From NCBI GenBank assembly GCA_036365145.1, contig JAEOAD010000015.1, positions 39,323,501-39,387,500 on the forward strand: a DNA stretch of 64,000 nucleotides, written 5' to 3'. Within the stretch, counting starts at the first letter, position 1. Each line of letters opens with the position of its first letter. The DNA is from Orientallactaga sibirica. Taxonomy: Eukaryota > Chordata > Mammalia > Rodentia > Dipodidae. Below, one piece after another: positions 44,673-55,054 of this stretch. The notes below the pieces were generated by a model, which saw only the letters and a program-made list of their open reading frames with translations, searched no databases and had not been told where the DNA came from. Both the position numbers and the translations under genes were made by a program.

Positions 44673-44810
44673 AGCTGGGTGTGGTGGCACATGCCTTTAA
44701 TCCAAGAACTCAGGAGGCTGAGGTAGGAATATCGCTGTGAGTTCAAGGCCAGCCTGGGACTACAGAGTGAGCTCCAGGTCAGCCTTACCTTGAAAAAATG
44801 AAATAAAACA
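44673..44810 (+). mobile_element. B1-like SINE, nested
   Basis: agctgggtgtggtggcacat to gtcagccttaccttg (slightly shortened end). Confidence 0.78.
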
Positions 44811-45515
44811 AAAATATTATTTTGAAAAGATGGATGGTGTTGCTAAGGAAGATCCCTAAGGTTGTCCTCTGGCTTCCATATCCATGAACATATACGTGAA
44901 CCGACACCCACCTGCACACACACACTTGCACAACATACAAACACAAAATGTGGTATGACCTACTTTACCACTTACTGTGTACAATTTTCAAACAGCATTT
45001 TGCAATGACTGTCCACAAAGTTTTATAGCAGTCTCATTTCCCCCTGTTTATTTTGGCTGCTACTTGGAAGTCTCTGCTTGCTGGATGCTCTACTCTGGTC
45101 GAGTGATTATAGCATATGGTAATACTGAGCAAATGCAGAGACAAACAATGGCGAGCGCTTGGTGAAAACACCAACAGATTACTCCATAATGCTCCATATA
45201 TGAAGAACATATACATTAGAAGCCCAGCTAGCAATTTAGAAATTAGTATATTCACTGTTTGTTTCCTGAGTCTGGAAAGCTCAAATTTGCAAGCTTTATA
45301 GTGCTTTAAAATGGGGCTTGGCATTATATCACTTTTTTAAAGGAAAAAAGTAAGTTGTAAATTATAGACATACACACAAATTATATGCATAAAAAACAAT
45401 TTTACAGCTTGTCATAAAGGAAAAATGACATTGCATGTGAAGTTAACAAGGAATGTCAATAAGCAAAACCATGTCAGACCTATGATACAAATATCAATTT
45501 CTCATCAACATTCCT

Positions 45516-45668
45516 TTTTTGGTTTTGTTTTTTTGAGGTAGTATCTCACTTTAGCCCAGGCTGACCTGGAAGTCACTATGTAGTCTCAGGCTGGCCTTGA
45601 ACTCAGAGATCCTCCTACCTCTGCCTCCTGAATGTTGGGATTAAAGGAGTGTGCCAGCATGTCCAGCT
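45516..45668 (-). mobile_element. B1-like SINE, antisense
   Basis: gtttttttgaggtagtatct to gattaaaggagtgtgccagc. Confidence 0.8.
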
Positions 45669-45729
45669 TAACATTCTACTTTTTACAAACCTGTATTTAC
45701 CAATTTATTTGATACTATATTTTAATTGA

Positions 45730-46218
45730 TTATTTGTGTGTGCATGTGTGCATGCATGCGTGCATGTATATGGGCACATATTTAGGTCAGAGAACAACTT
45801 TGAGGAGTCTGTGTTCCACTTTCATTAAGATGGAATCTCCTGGCTCTGCAAACAAGTATCAGACTAACCGGTCCAAAGTTCTGGATTCTCCTGTTCCACC
45901 TCTTCTTTTTTTTGTTTTGTTTTGTTTTTTGTTTTTTCAAGGTAGGGTCTCACTCTAGTTCAGGTTGACCTGGAGTTCACTCTGTATTCTCAGGGTGGCC
46001 TTGAACTCATGGCGATCCTCCTACCTCTGCCTCCCGAGTGTTTGGATTAAAGGCGTGTGCCACCACACCCGGCTCCACCTCTCATTCTTGTAAATGTGTT
46101 GGGATCAAAGATGCATGTGCCACTTTGCACTGGCTTTACATGTATGCTGGGGAATTTAACACAGGCTGACAGGCTTTGGAAATAAGTGCCTTTAAATGCT
46201 GAGCATCTCCTCAGCCCC
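45730..46218 (-). mobile_element. B4-like SINE, antisense, split by a B1
   Basis: Left part tgtgcatgtgtgcatgcatg and ggtcagagaacaactttgag; right part tatgctggggaatttaacac and tgctgagcatctcctcagcc. Interrupted at 45908-46074. Confidence 0.65.
45908..46074 (-). mobile_element. B1-like SINE, antisense, nested
   Basis: gttttttcaaggtagggtct to aaaggcgtgtgccaccacac. Flanked by the 9-bp duplication tccacctct. Confidence 0.85.
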
Positions 46219-46352
46219 CAATCAGTTTTTTCTTAAGGATTTTGCTGATGTTTTCCTCTTACACAGAGTTCCAACAACAACAAAAAGCAGCTATTACTCA
46301 CATACTAGTTATGGTACTTTAATGGTAGCTGCCCTTTAAAAGGCATAGTTTT

Positions 46353-46508
46353 GCTGGGCATGGTGGCGCACGCCTTTAATTCCAGCACTCGGGAGGCAGA
46401 GGTAGGAGGATCATCGTGAGTTCAAGGCCACCCTGATACTACATAGTGAATTCCAGGTCAGCCTGGGCTACAGTGAGACCCTACCTTGAAAAACCAAAAT
46501 AAATAAAT
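46353..46508 (+). mobile_element. B1-like SINE
   Basis: gctgggcatggtggcgcacg to an (AAAT)n tail. Flanked by ggcatagtttt. Confidence 0.88.
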
Positions 46509-46523
46509 AAATGGCATAGTTTT

Positions 46524-46795
46524 CAGGGCTGCAGAGATTGCTTAGCAGTTGAGGTGCTTACCTGAGAAGCCTAAGGACCCATGTTGTCTCTCTCCAGATC
46601 CCACATAAGCCAGACACACAAAGGTGAAGCTAGCGCAAAGTTGCACATGCCCACTAGGTAGCACAGGCATCAGGAGATTGATTGCAGTAGCTGAGGCCCT
46701 GGTGTGCCAATTCTCTCTCCCTCTCTCTGTGTCTCTCTTTCTCTATCTTGCTCTCTCTAAAATAAATAAATAAATAAAATAAAAATTTTTTAAAG
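46524..46795 (+). mobile_element. tRNA-SINE with internal insertion
   Basis: gggctgcagagattgcttag head. After agccagacacacaaag it carries gtgaagctagcgcaaag and following. Confidence 0.75.
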
Positions 46796-46929
46796 TATTG
46801 TTTTCAAGGCACTCTGCTATCAGTAAATACTCATGGGAACAAACTTTGAAAAAAACAAGAATGAGTAGTTCCCACCCTTATCCTTTTTTTCCCCACATTC
46901 TGAAATTTTCTAGTAATTAAAACCTAGCA

Positions 46930-47090
46930 GGGCTGGAGAGATGGCTTAGCAGTTAAGGCACTTGTCTGCAAAGCCTAAGGACCCAGGTTTGATTCCCCAG
47001 TACCCACATAAGCCAGACTTGCAAAGTGGTACATGTGTCTGGAGTTCATTTGCAGTGGCTGGAGGTCCTGGCATACCCATTCTCTCTCAC
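46930..47090 (+). mobile_element. tRNA-SINE, first of a head-to-tail trio
   Basis: gggctggagagatggcttag to cccattctctctcacgtgc, lacking an A-tail. Confidence 0.82.
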
Positions 47091-47254
47091 GTGCTCATGA
47101 TTAAGGTGCTTGCCAACAAAGCCAAAGGACCCAGGTTCAATTCCCCAGTACCCACATAAAGCCAGATGCACAAGGTGGCACATGCATCTGGAGTTCATTT
47201 TCAGTGGCTAGAGGCCCTGTTGTGCCCATTCTCTCTATCTGCCCCCCCCAATAA
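47091..47254 (+). mobile_element. tRNA-SINE, second of the trio, 5'-shortened
   Basis: Starts tgattaaggtgcttgcc within the head and ends ccccccccaataaa. Confidence 0.78.
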
Positions 47255-47480
47255 AGAGAGATGGCTTAGTGGTTAAGGCGCTTGCCTGCAAAGTCTAAGG
47301 ACCCATGTTCAACTCTCTAAGTCCCTTGTAAGCCAGTCGCACAAAGGTGAGGCAAGCGCAAGGTTGCACATGCCCACTAGGTGGCGCAAGAATCTGGAGT
47401 TCAATTGCAGTGTCTGAGGCACTGGCACACCAATTATCTCTCTCTGATTCTCTCTATCTCACTCTCTCTAAAAAAATAAA
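47255..47480 (+). mobile_element. tRNA-SINE, third of the trio, with internal insertion
   Basis: gagagatggcttagtggtta head, then aaggtgaggcaagcgcaagg insertion and an AAAAATAAAAAG tail. Confidence 0.78.
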
Positions 47481-47559
47481 AAGTTTTTTAAAAGTCTTCC
47501 TTTCTTCTGACCTCACAGTGCCTAGCAATACCTTCACAAGACCCTCATAATAGGAGAAA

Positions 47560-47725
47560 AAGATTATGACATCAAATTAAAAGAGAGACTAATGGAGAGA
47601 GGGAGGGGATATGATGGAGAGTGGAGTTCTGAAGGAGAATGGGGGAAAGGGAGGGAAATATCATGGTTTATTGTCTGTAAAGTCTAGAAGCTGTCAATAA
47701 AAAAGTCTTCCTTTCTTGAAAAGAA
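47560..47725 (+). mobile_element. L1 3'-end fragment
   Basis: ggagagggaggggatatgat, agtggagttctgaaggag and gctgtcaataaaaaagtc are the G-rich 3' tail and polyadenylation end typical of L1. Confidence 0.55.
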
Positions 47726-47839
47726 AAAGCTACTACTACTCAACTAAAAAGTTTTCTAGTGACAAATGAATAAACCTAACTTATTTAGAATATATAAACA
47801 TTTTAACTTTCATTTTCTCCTTAAAGAAGTTGAAAGGGT

Positions 47840-47975
47840 TCGGTGTGATGGCACATGCCTGTAATCTCAACAGTTTGGAAGTTGGAGGGAACAGGATCAT
47901 TGCAAGGTCAACCTGATATATCTGGCAAGGTCCAAGTCAGCCTGTACTATTACATAATAAACTGCCTTAAAAACA
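47840..47975 (+). mobile_element. Old B1-like SINE
   Basis: cggtgtgatggcacatgcct and gtaatctcaacagtttgg. Confidence 0.5.
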
Positions 47976-47994
47976 ACTAAGAAGGGAGTGGGGT

Positions 47995-48295
47995 TGGGGA
48001 GGGGACTGGAGAGAATACTCAGTGGATAAAGTGCTTGCTGCACAAGTGTAAGGACCAGAGAAATCCGAGTGCTCTAGAGGCTGGGTAGGAACAGGGGGAA
48101 CGAAAGCAAGCTGCCTAGCTAGACTATCCAATTGATGAGATCTGGCTTCAACTGAGAGACTCTGCCTTAGTAAACAAAGAGAGCTATCAAGGAAGAAAGT
48201 CAACATCAACCCCTGGGCTGCACTTGCACACATGTGCACACCTGTGCCTACATCTATGTCTATACACATGCAACCATCCCCCATACAATAATAGT
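47995..48295 (+). mobile_element. B4-like SINE, diverged
   Basis: gactggagagaatactcagt and ttgctgcacaagtgtaagga, then catgtgcacacctgtgcc. Confidence 0.5.
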
Positions 48296-48298
48296 TGA

Positions 48299-48690
48299 GG
48301 GGCTGGAAGGATGATTAAGCAATTAAGTGTGCCTCCTATATAAGCATGAGGTCCTGAGGGGGCCCAAGACTGCCCAAGTTTAAATCTCCAGATCCCACAT
48401 TAGACAGGAGTGGCCACAGGCACCTCAGCCTCACAAAAAGGAGCAGAGACCAGGGAACTGCCCTGGCTCATGAAAAAAAGCAAGAAGAAAGCTGTCAGTA
48501 AGAGCTCTGCATAAAACAAAAATAGGTGAGAGAGGAAGAGTGATGGAGCAGGACACGGATGTTATGCTCTGGCCACCACAGGTGAGCACTTTCCCACCCA
48601 GGCAGGCGGGGCTGTAAGGCATAAACACATGCATATGTAACACATACATCACACATACACACACACACACACACACGCCACAAGCAAAAA
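48299..48690 (+). mobile_element. B4-like SINE, diverged, with CA tail
   Basis: gggctggaaggatgattaag and ataagcatgaggtcctgagg; ends in a (CA)n tract at about 48654-48677. Confidence 0.5.
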
Positions 48691-48889
48691 TATAATTGAA
48701 CAACCTTTATGAATCATGTACAAAGGTATAGTGGGAAGGAAAAAGGTACTATATTCTTAACAACTACTAAACAGCATTCTTTTACCATAACCAGGCAAAT
48801 GCTCTCAATTTTATGGCATCAACTCAAACCATCCTGATCAATGTTTACTTCTCAGCAAGTGCCTTTCATCCCTTCAAAACTTACATAAT

Positions 48890-48975
48890 GTGGAGACCTA
48901 GGATATTCCTCAGAAGTACAGCACTTCACTTGGCATGTGCAAGACCCTGGGTTCAATCCCCAGCACCACACATTT
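48890..48975 (+). mobile_element. ID-like SINE, diverged
   Basis: cttggcatgtgcaagaccct and gggttcaatccccagcacc. Confidence 0.6.
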
Positions 48976-49011
48976 TCACAAATTAACAAAAATTAATAAA
49001 AAAATAATGTG

Positions 49012-49190
49012 AGCTGGACGTGGTGGCACATGCCTTTAATACCAGCACTTGGGAGGCAGAGGTAGGAGGATCAGTTCAAGGCCACCCTGAGACTACATAA
49101 TGAATTCCAGGTCAGCCTAGGCTACAGTGAGACCCTACCTCAAAAAAAAAAAAAAAAATAATAATAATAATAGTAATAATAATAATGTGC
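49012..49190 (+). mobile_element. B1-like SINE
   Basis: gctggacgtggtggcacatg to gagaccctacctcaaaaa, then an (ATA)n tail. Confidence 0.85.
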
Positions 49191-49372
49191 CTCTATATAA
49201 ACAACAATAAAACCTTAAGGAAACAAGCCAGGTAACACAGTGTACACCATCTGTAATACCAGCATTCAGGAGGAAGAACAGGGCAATCATGAGTTTGAGG
49301 CCAGCATCAACTACATCTCAAAAAAAAAAAAGAAGGGGGGAGACAGGAGGGAGGAAAAAGAAAATGGAGTTC

Positions 49373-49765
49373 AGGGCTGGAGAGATGGCTTAGTGGTTAA
49401 GGGACTTGCCTATGAAGCCTAAAGACCCAGGTTCGATTTCTCAGTACCCATAAAAGCCAGATGAACAAGGTGGCACATGTGTCTGGAGTTTGTTCGCAGC
49501 AGCTGGAGGCCCTGGCATGCCCATTCTCTCTATCTGCCTCTTCCTCTCTCTCTTTCTCTCTCCCTCAAACAAATAAATAATATATTTTTTAAAATTTTTA
49601 AAAATCTGAGCATGGTAGCACACACTTTTAATCTCAGCACTTGGGAGGCTGAGGTAGGAGGATCACCATGAGTTCAAGGCCAGGCTGGAGCTACAGAATG
49701 AGTTCTAGGTCAGCCTGGGCTGGAGTGAGATCCTGCCTCAAAAACCCAAAACAAACAAACAAAAA
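49373..49765 (+). mobile_element. tRNA-SINE followed by B1, sharing outer flanks
   Basis: tRNA-SINE at 49373-49598 (gggctggagagatggcttag to caaacaaataaataatat) and B1 at 49602-49765 (tctgagcatggtagcacaca to gatcctgcctcaaaaac). aaaatggagttca lies before the first and aaaatggacttca after the second, so the B1 probably landed in the older SINE's tail. Confidence 0.8.
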
Positions 49766-49928
49766 AAGAAATAAAATGGACTTCAACATACAAATGCTTA
49801 GTCCTTGAAGGCAGAACGAGATCCAAATACCACATACCTGTTTACGTGTCATTTAGAAAGTACCACTGGACTGCTACTGAGACTCTCTTATAGTTCACAA
49901 AAGGAAAACAGCAAAAATATTAGCTGCA

Positions 49929-50090
49929 AGCCGGGCGTGGTGGTGCACACCTTTAATCCCAGCACTTGGGAGGCGGAGGTAGGAGGACCGAGAGTTTGAG
50001 GCCACCCTGAGACTACATAGTGAATTCCAGGTCAGCCTGGACCAGAGTGAAACCCTACCTCGAAAAACCAAAAAATAAAAAAAAATAAAA
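49929..50090 (+). mobile_element. B1-like SINE
   Basis: gccgggcgtggtggtgcaca to gaaaccctacctcgaaaaac, followed by an A-rich tail. Confidence 0.88.
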
Positions 50091-50096
50091 AATTAT

Positions 50097-50097
<1 letters not shown>

Positions 50098-50144
<47 letters not shown>

Positions 50145-50146
50145 TG
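50098..50146. repeat. (TA)n microsatellite
   Basis: About 18 TA units with flanking ACATACATA, continuous with the B1 tail. Confidence 0.92.
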
Positions 50147-50204
50147 CAAATATAACTTTAAAGCAACTAAGTGAATTGAAATTATTAACTGTCCCTTTTT
50201 AAAA

Positions 50205-50420
50205 TTGTTTTTTTTTATTTTATTTATTTATTTGAGAGAGAGAAAGAGTCAGAGAGATAGAAAGAGAGAGACAGAGAATGGGCACGCCAGGGCCTCCAGC
50301 CACTGCAAATGAACTCCAGATACATGCGCCCCCCTGTGCATCTGGCATACGTGGGTCCTGGAGAATCGAACCAGGATCCTTTGCAGGCAAATGCCTTAAC
50401 TGCTAAGCCATCTCTCCAGC
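50205..50420 (-). mobile_element. tRNA-SINE, antisense
   Basis: ttttatttatttatttgaga to taagccatctctccagccc. Flanked by ttaaaattgttttt. Confidence 0.88.
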
Positions 50421-50449
50421 CCTTAAAATTGTTTTTAATTATTGGTAGC

Positions 50450-51135
50450 CAAAGTGAAAGACTGTCTTAGCCAGTTTCAACAAGAAAATGAGTGAATATA
50501 TGTAGAAATATGAACATTATCTCCCTAACAATAACCAAGGTATAGGAGGCCACAGAAGTAGGCCTAGGGTATTCCCCTCTAAGTATCCAGCAGACAGAGG
50601 ACTCAAGGGATAGAGACCTTAAGATCATCTTACTCAGGATGTCCAGGAGAGCAGCTGAGGGTAGAAGGTTTAGCAGTGAAAGGGCAGGACTTGAGGAAGG
50701 TGGATACAGGGAGACCAGGATGTGGTCCTGCTAAAGTGACATCATCGGCTGATTCTGAAGACAGAATATCACCAAAGCAGAGATGGGTAACATGAAGCCA
50801 CTCATCATCTGCTTACTGTCCTTTGAGCTCCAAAAATTGGCAAAAGGGCAGTAGACAGTGACCCCAAGTACACCATTTCAGCTTAAGTGTGCGTTATCAT
50901 ACTGAAGACTATGCCCAGCAGGTTCACATTGCCCAGTGTCAGGTCATCCAAGGCCAGTCACTCTCACTTGGTGGAGGCTGGTACCTTAGCACTTTGCTGT
51001 GCCTCTATGGGTCTGTCATATTATTTGTAGGCACAGTTAAAGCTGCTAGGTGTCCTTTAAATACACATCCATGAAGCATTTAAGACTATGTCTACTTTGC
51101 ATATTCTATAATTAGTGAATCAAAATCAAAATGTT
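50450..51135. other. Single-copy intron DNA, no feature seen
   Basis: No repeat, splice-site pair or conserved frame recognised. Confidence 0.4.
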
Positions 51136-51141
51136 AGTTTT

Positions 51142-51405
51142 GGGGCTGGAGAGATGGCTTAGTGGTTAAGGCGCCTGCCTGCTAAGCCTAAGAACTGGGT
51201 TCCAATCTTCAGGTCCCACGTTTAGCCAGATGCAAAGTGACGCAAGGGCGCAATGCTGCACTTGCCCACAAGGGGGCACACACATCTGGATTTCGTTCAC
51301 AGCAGCTGAGAGACTGCTGGCGCGCCCATTCTCTATCTGTCTCCCTCTCCCTCTCTCTCTGTCTCTCTCCAAAAATAAAAAACTTTTTAAAAAACTTTAA
51401 AAAAA
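51142..51405 (+). mobile_element. tRNA-SINE, internal-insertion subfamily
   Basis: ggggctggagagatggctta head; gacgcaagggcgcaatgctg insertion; flanked by aaaatgttagtt. Confidence 0.88.
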
Positions 51406-52487
51406 TGTTAGTTATGTACTGCCAACAATCAACCTTCAGAAGAACACCCAGAAATGTGGTGGGTGCTATGCAGTCATGCAGACTCATGTCAGAGATTACC
51501 TGTTGTAAATAGTACAGCAATGCCGTGGGTGCTATGCAGTCATATAGTCTCATGTCTGAGAGTACCTGCTGTAAATAGCACAACCACAAGAAGCCAGGAA
51601 CACATTCTGTAAGGCTATTATTTGTTTCAAAAATATTTTCAATAAAACTTTTTACAACTAAATCTAATGTGGGATAAAGACTTTCCAGGAGCAACACCTG
51701 CCAGTCTGGGAAGCTTACTTTGCTTTGAATATAAGATCGGTGCCCAGATACTTTACCGGCCAACTTTTTAGGATTCTACCCACAAAATACTGGGGTGGGG
51801 AGGGTTTTCTTGTCTTAAGCACCATGAAAGAAAGGTTATCATTAGTTGGGGAGGGAGAAACAACCATCTATCCAGTAGAAGAAAAGCTGAGTGTTATATC
51901 TGACTTAAATTGCTAGTAGATTTTCAATCTCATTTTGTTATACTGGTTGTATTTCTAAAATCTGTGCCTTGATTTAATCATGAATATTAAATTGCAAATC
52001 CACATATTAGCTATACAATATAGAAGTTATAAGTAAAGCTAAATCTATTCTTAAGCAAGAAGCTTTAACAGACTCCAAATTAACATGAAGCCAACCTCTT
52101 TCTCTAATTAAAGAGTATGTTAAAAGCTTTCATTTTGCTAAGAAGAAAAGAGGAGGGATATAATCTATTCAACTACACACAATTACAGTACCATTTCATT
52201 TTCCTGTTTTGCTCTGCATGTAAGAAAATCTTAATTCAGACAACTTATCTTTGAACTTCTCTTAAATCTATAAATATTTATTCAGTGTCGATAAAGTGCC
52301 AGGTAATGTCCTGATTCACAGAAGGCAATCAGGTTGTGTTCACAAAGGATGCAGTAGTGGCTTAAATTCATAAAGTGACTTGAGTCCTACAACAAATTAA
52401 CAAGAACAACTCTTCATAGTGCCATACCTTCATCAGCCTCTACCAGCCCTGTCTGCTTGGGGACAGTGATTCTTCAGAAGCAGAACC
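51406..52487. other. Mostly single-copy intron DNA
   Basis: Contains two related segments of about 50 bp (gtgggtgctatgcagtcatg at about 51459 and again at about 51525), a local duplication. A MIR-like core (agtgccaggtaatgtcctg) lies near 52300. Nothing coding seen. Confidence 0.45.
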
Positions 52488-52488
52488 A

Positions 52489-52640
52489 GAGCCAGGCATG
52501 GGGGTGTACGCTTTTAATCCCAGCTCTTGAGAGGCAGAGGTAGGAGGATTGCTGTGAGTTCAAGACCACCCTGAGATTACACAGTGAATTCCAGGTCAGC
52601 TTGACCTATAGTGAGACCCTACCTCGAAGAAAAAAAAAAA
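52489..52640 (+). mobile_element. B1-like SINE
   Basis: gagccaggcatgggggtgta to gagaccctacctcgaag. Confidence 0.85.
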
Positions 52641-52679
52641 GGGTTTTTTATTTTGTTTTGTTTTATGGGTTTCTTTTGG

Positions 52680-52891
52680 GGCTTAAAAAAATATTTTATG
52701 TTTTATTTATTTGAGAGAGAGCAGGAGAGAGAGAGAGAATGGGTGTGCCTGGGCCTCTAGCCAGTGCAAATGAACTCCAGGTGCATGCGCCATCATGTGC
52801 ATCTGGCTTACAAGGGATCTGGAGAATAGAACCTGGATCCTTAGGCTTTGCCAGGCAAGCGCCTTAACCACTAAGCCATCCCTCCAGCCCT
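52680..52891 (-). mobile_element. tRNA-SINE, antisense
   Basis: ttttatttatttgagagaga to taagccatccctccagccc. Confidence 0.85.
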
Positions 52892-52904
52892 CTTTTGTGT
52901 GTAT

Positions 52905-53157
52905 GTGTTTTTTTGGGGAGACACACAGAGAGAGAAGGAGAGGAAGACAGATAGAGATGGGCGCACCAGCAGCCTCTCAGCTGCTGTGAACATAATACAG
53001 ATGTGTGCCCCCTTGTGGTCAAGTGCAGCATTGCGCCCTTGCATCACTGCATCTGGCTAAACGTGGGACCTGGAGATTGGAACCGCTGGAGATTAGAACC
53101 AGCATTCTTAGGCTTAGGAGGCAGATGCCTCAACCACTAAGCCATCTCTCCAGCCCT
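52905..53157 (-). mobile_element. tRNA-SINE, internal-insertion subfamily, antisense
   Basis: Contains the complement of the insertion (gtgcagcattgcgcccttgc) and ends aagccatctctccagccc. ctcttttgtgt flanks both sides. Confidence 0.85.
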
Positions 53158-53194
53158 CTTTTGTGTTTTTTTTTAAGCCACTAGATACACAGAA

Positions 53195-53565
53195 GGTGTA
53201 GCAGACAGCTTCAGGTTCACTGAAATGAACTTCCAGACCAGGCACAGTTATGGAGGAAGGGATTTATTATAACTTACAGATCCAGGGGAAGTTCCATAAT
53301 GGCAGAAGAAGCTGGCCTGTTTTTACAAGACCAAACACAGATAGCAAAGCCACAAGCCAAAAGTAAAAAGCCATACAGCATAGCACACCCCAGGAACTCC
53401 AGCTAGGCACACTTTGCATATCTTTAGATTGAAATCCTAAATCCACCACCACACCTTAAGATCTGCCCAGTGATACTGCCTCCAGCCTGGCTGCAGATGC
53501 AAACTATAAACTAATAAAACACTGACTATATTGGGGGTTATCTATTCAAACTACCACAGAAGGGA
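53195..53565 (-). mobile_element. Rodent interspersed repeat, family uncertain
   Basis: ggatttattataacttacag, ggaagttccataatggcag, tgcctccagcctggctgcag and ctattcaaactaccacag look like an antisense rodent L1- or LTR-derived repeat. I cannot name the family. Confidence 0.45.
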
Positions 53566-53802
53566 ATTCATACTTCATACTGTAAACCTTCAAAGACCAT
53601 GGCTGGGGGTCCTGAGTCCTAGGAGAAAAGCTACTACTGTTGTTTTGCTAAGTAGACATGCTGTCCCCATCAATTTGCCCTCTAAATATTAATCTTTAGA
53701 TCCGTGGATTAGTGTTCCTCTCAGCTTTGGTCAGAAAAGCTGCTTTTTGCAGTGAGCAGTGATTATTGCAAAGACTTAAAACTTGTCAAAATGCTGACAG
53801 TA

Positions 53803-53955
53803 GCCAGGTGGAGTGATGCACATCTTTAATCCCAGCACTTGGGAGGCTGAGGAAGGAGGATTGCTAAGGAGTTCAAGGTCAGCCCGGAATTATAGAGTGA
53901 GTTCCAGGTCAGCCTGAGCTAGAGTGAGACCCTACCTTGAAAAACTAAACTTAAA
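53803..53955 (+). mobile_element. B1-like SINE nested in L1
   Basis: gtagccaggtggagtgatgc to gagaccctaccttgaaaaac. Confidence 0.82.
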
Positions 53956-53966
53956 AAAAAAAAATG

Positions 53967-54192
53967 CTGGGCTGGAGAGATGGCTTAGCAGTTAAGGTGC
54001 CTGCCTGCTAAGCCTAAGAACTTCAGTTTCAATCTCCAGGTCCCATGTTTAGCCAGATGCAGTGATGCAAGGGTGCAATGCTGCACTTGCCCACAAGGGG
54101 GTGCACACATCTGGAGTTTGTTCACAGTGGCTGAGAGACTGCTGGTGTGCCCATTCTCTATCTCTCTGTCTCTCTCCAAAATAAAAATATAA
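53967..54192 (+). mobile_element. tRNA-SINE, internal-insertion subfamily, nested in L1
   Basis: gggctggagagatggcttag head; gatgcaagggtgcaatgctg insertion; tail ccaaaataaaaatataaa. Confidence 0.86.
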
Positions 54193-54211
54193 AAAATGCT
54201 TAAAAATACTG

Positions 54212-54360
54212 AGAGGCCGGGCGTGGTGGCACACACCTTTAATCCCAGCACTCGGGAGGCAGAGATAGGAGGATCGCCGTGAATTCGAGGCCACCCTGAG
54301 AATACAGAGTGAACTCCAGGTCAGCCTGAACTAGAGTGAGACCCTACCTCGAAAAACAAT
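54212..54360 (+). mobile_element. B1-like SINE nested in L1
   Basis: gaggccgggcgtggtggcac to gagaccctacctcgaaaaac; followed by TA/CA repeats to about 54400. Confidence 0.88.
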
Positions 54361-54958
54361 TTTATATATATATACATACATACACACACACATACTGAGA
54401 GTAAGAATGAGCAGGCCTAAGTAGGACATCTATATTAACCTCCCCCAAGGCTCAGAAAACACTGGAGGAGGGCAGAAGTAATACAAAAGCCAGAGGGTGG
54501 ACAGGAGTGCTGTAGAACACTGTATTCTAGATATGACATAGTCATTGCATTCATCAACTCACAGCAGCTATGGTTACTTGCATAAGACTTGTACAAGATT
54601 GGGTTCATTGATATTCTGTCATGGATGATGGAGTGATTCAAGAGGCTTCACTCCTCCCTTTTGACAGCAAATGGATGCTTGGGGAGGGGAGACGTTTTCT
54701 TCAGTGGTATAGCCACTGGTAAGTTGTCCATGCCCAGTAATAAGCCCCTACCCATGCTCATGAAAACAACCCTAATTAACTCAGTGGGTTCTCCCCCCGC
54801 TCGCAACAAGACATCAAAATTCAAGTAGGACTAATTGGAAAAAGGGGTGCATACATTATATACGGAAAAAAAAGCCATTGATCTGCTAAGCCCTGGATGG
54901 TCCTCTAATGTTTTGCAGAATGTAAAATAATTGAGATTATGGTATTTGATTTACATAC

Positions 54959-55054
54959 CTAATCATCCCTTCAGCAGTTGTGAATCCCACTTCATTTGTA
55001 GTCGTCCAATCCCAATACTTTTCTTTTAATTCATCCCCACCAATCTGAATCAAT
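54959..55054 (-). other. Exon-like open segment, unrecognised
   Basis: On the minus strand a pyrimidine-rich acceptor (TCTCCTTCTAATATAG) is followed by 96 open bases and a strong donor AG|GTATGT. In the open frame it reads IQIGGDELKEKYWDW, then TTNEVGFTTAEGMI, with codons split 1 and 2 at its ends, so its length is a multiple of three. It resembles no SINE, L1 or LTR that I recognise. It cannot be a coding Cmpk1 exon as it stands, because exon 2 needs a phase-0 donor and this one ends in phase 2. It could be a non-coding or poison exon, a piece of another gene, an old repeat, or chance. I do not recognise the peptide. Confidence 0.35.

Larger units (their letters stand above)
44020..44940 (+). 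mobile_element. B4-like SINE split by further SINEs
   Basis: Host pieces at about 44020-44102 (agacctgagtttaatcctca), 44236-44360 (acccagtcatggtggcacac, gctccaggccaatgagac) and 44815-44940 (gttgtcctctggcttcc, CA-rich end). A B1 interrupts at 44103-44235, and a tRNA-SINE tail, a tRNA-SINE and a B1 at 44370-44810. agatggatg flanks the second interruption. Confidence 0.65.
53570..54890 (+). mobile_element. L1 3'-UTR-like element with three nested SINEs
   Basis: The host sequence reads gccctctaaatattaatc, gcagtgagcagtgatt, agccagagggtggacaggag, tgacatagtcattgcattc and ctcacagcagctatggtta, as in rodent Lx/L1 3' UTRs. SINEs interrupt it at 53803-53955, 53967-54192 and 54212-54360. A related copy lies at 56160-56830. 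Confidence 0.6.
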
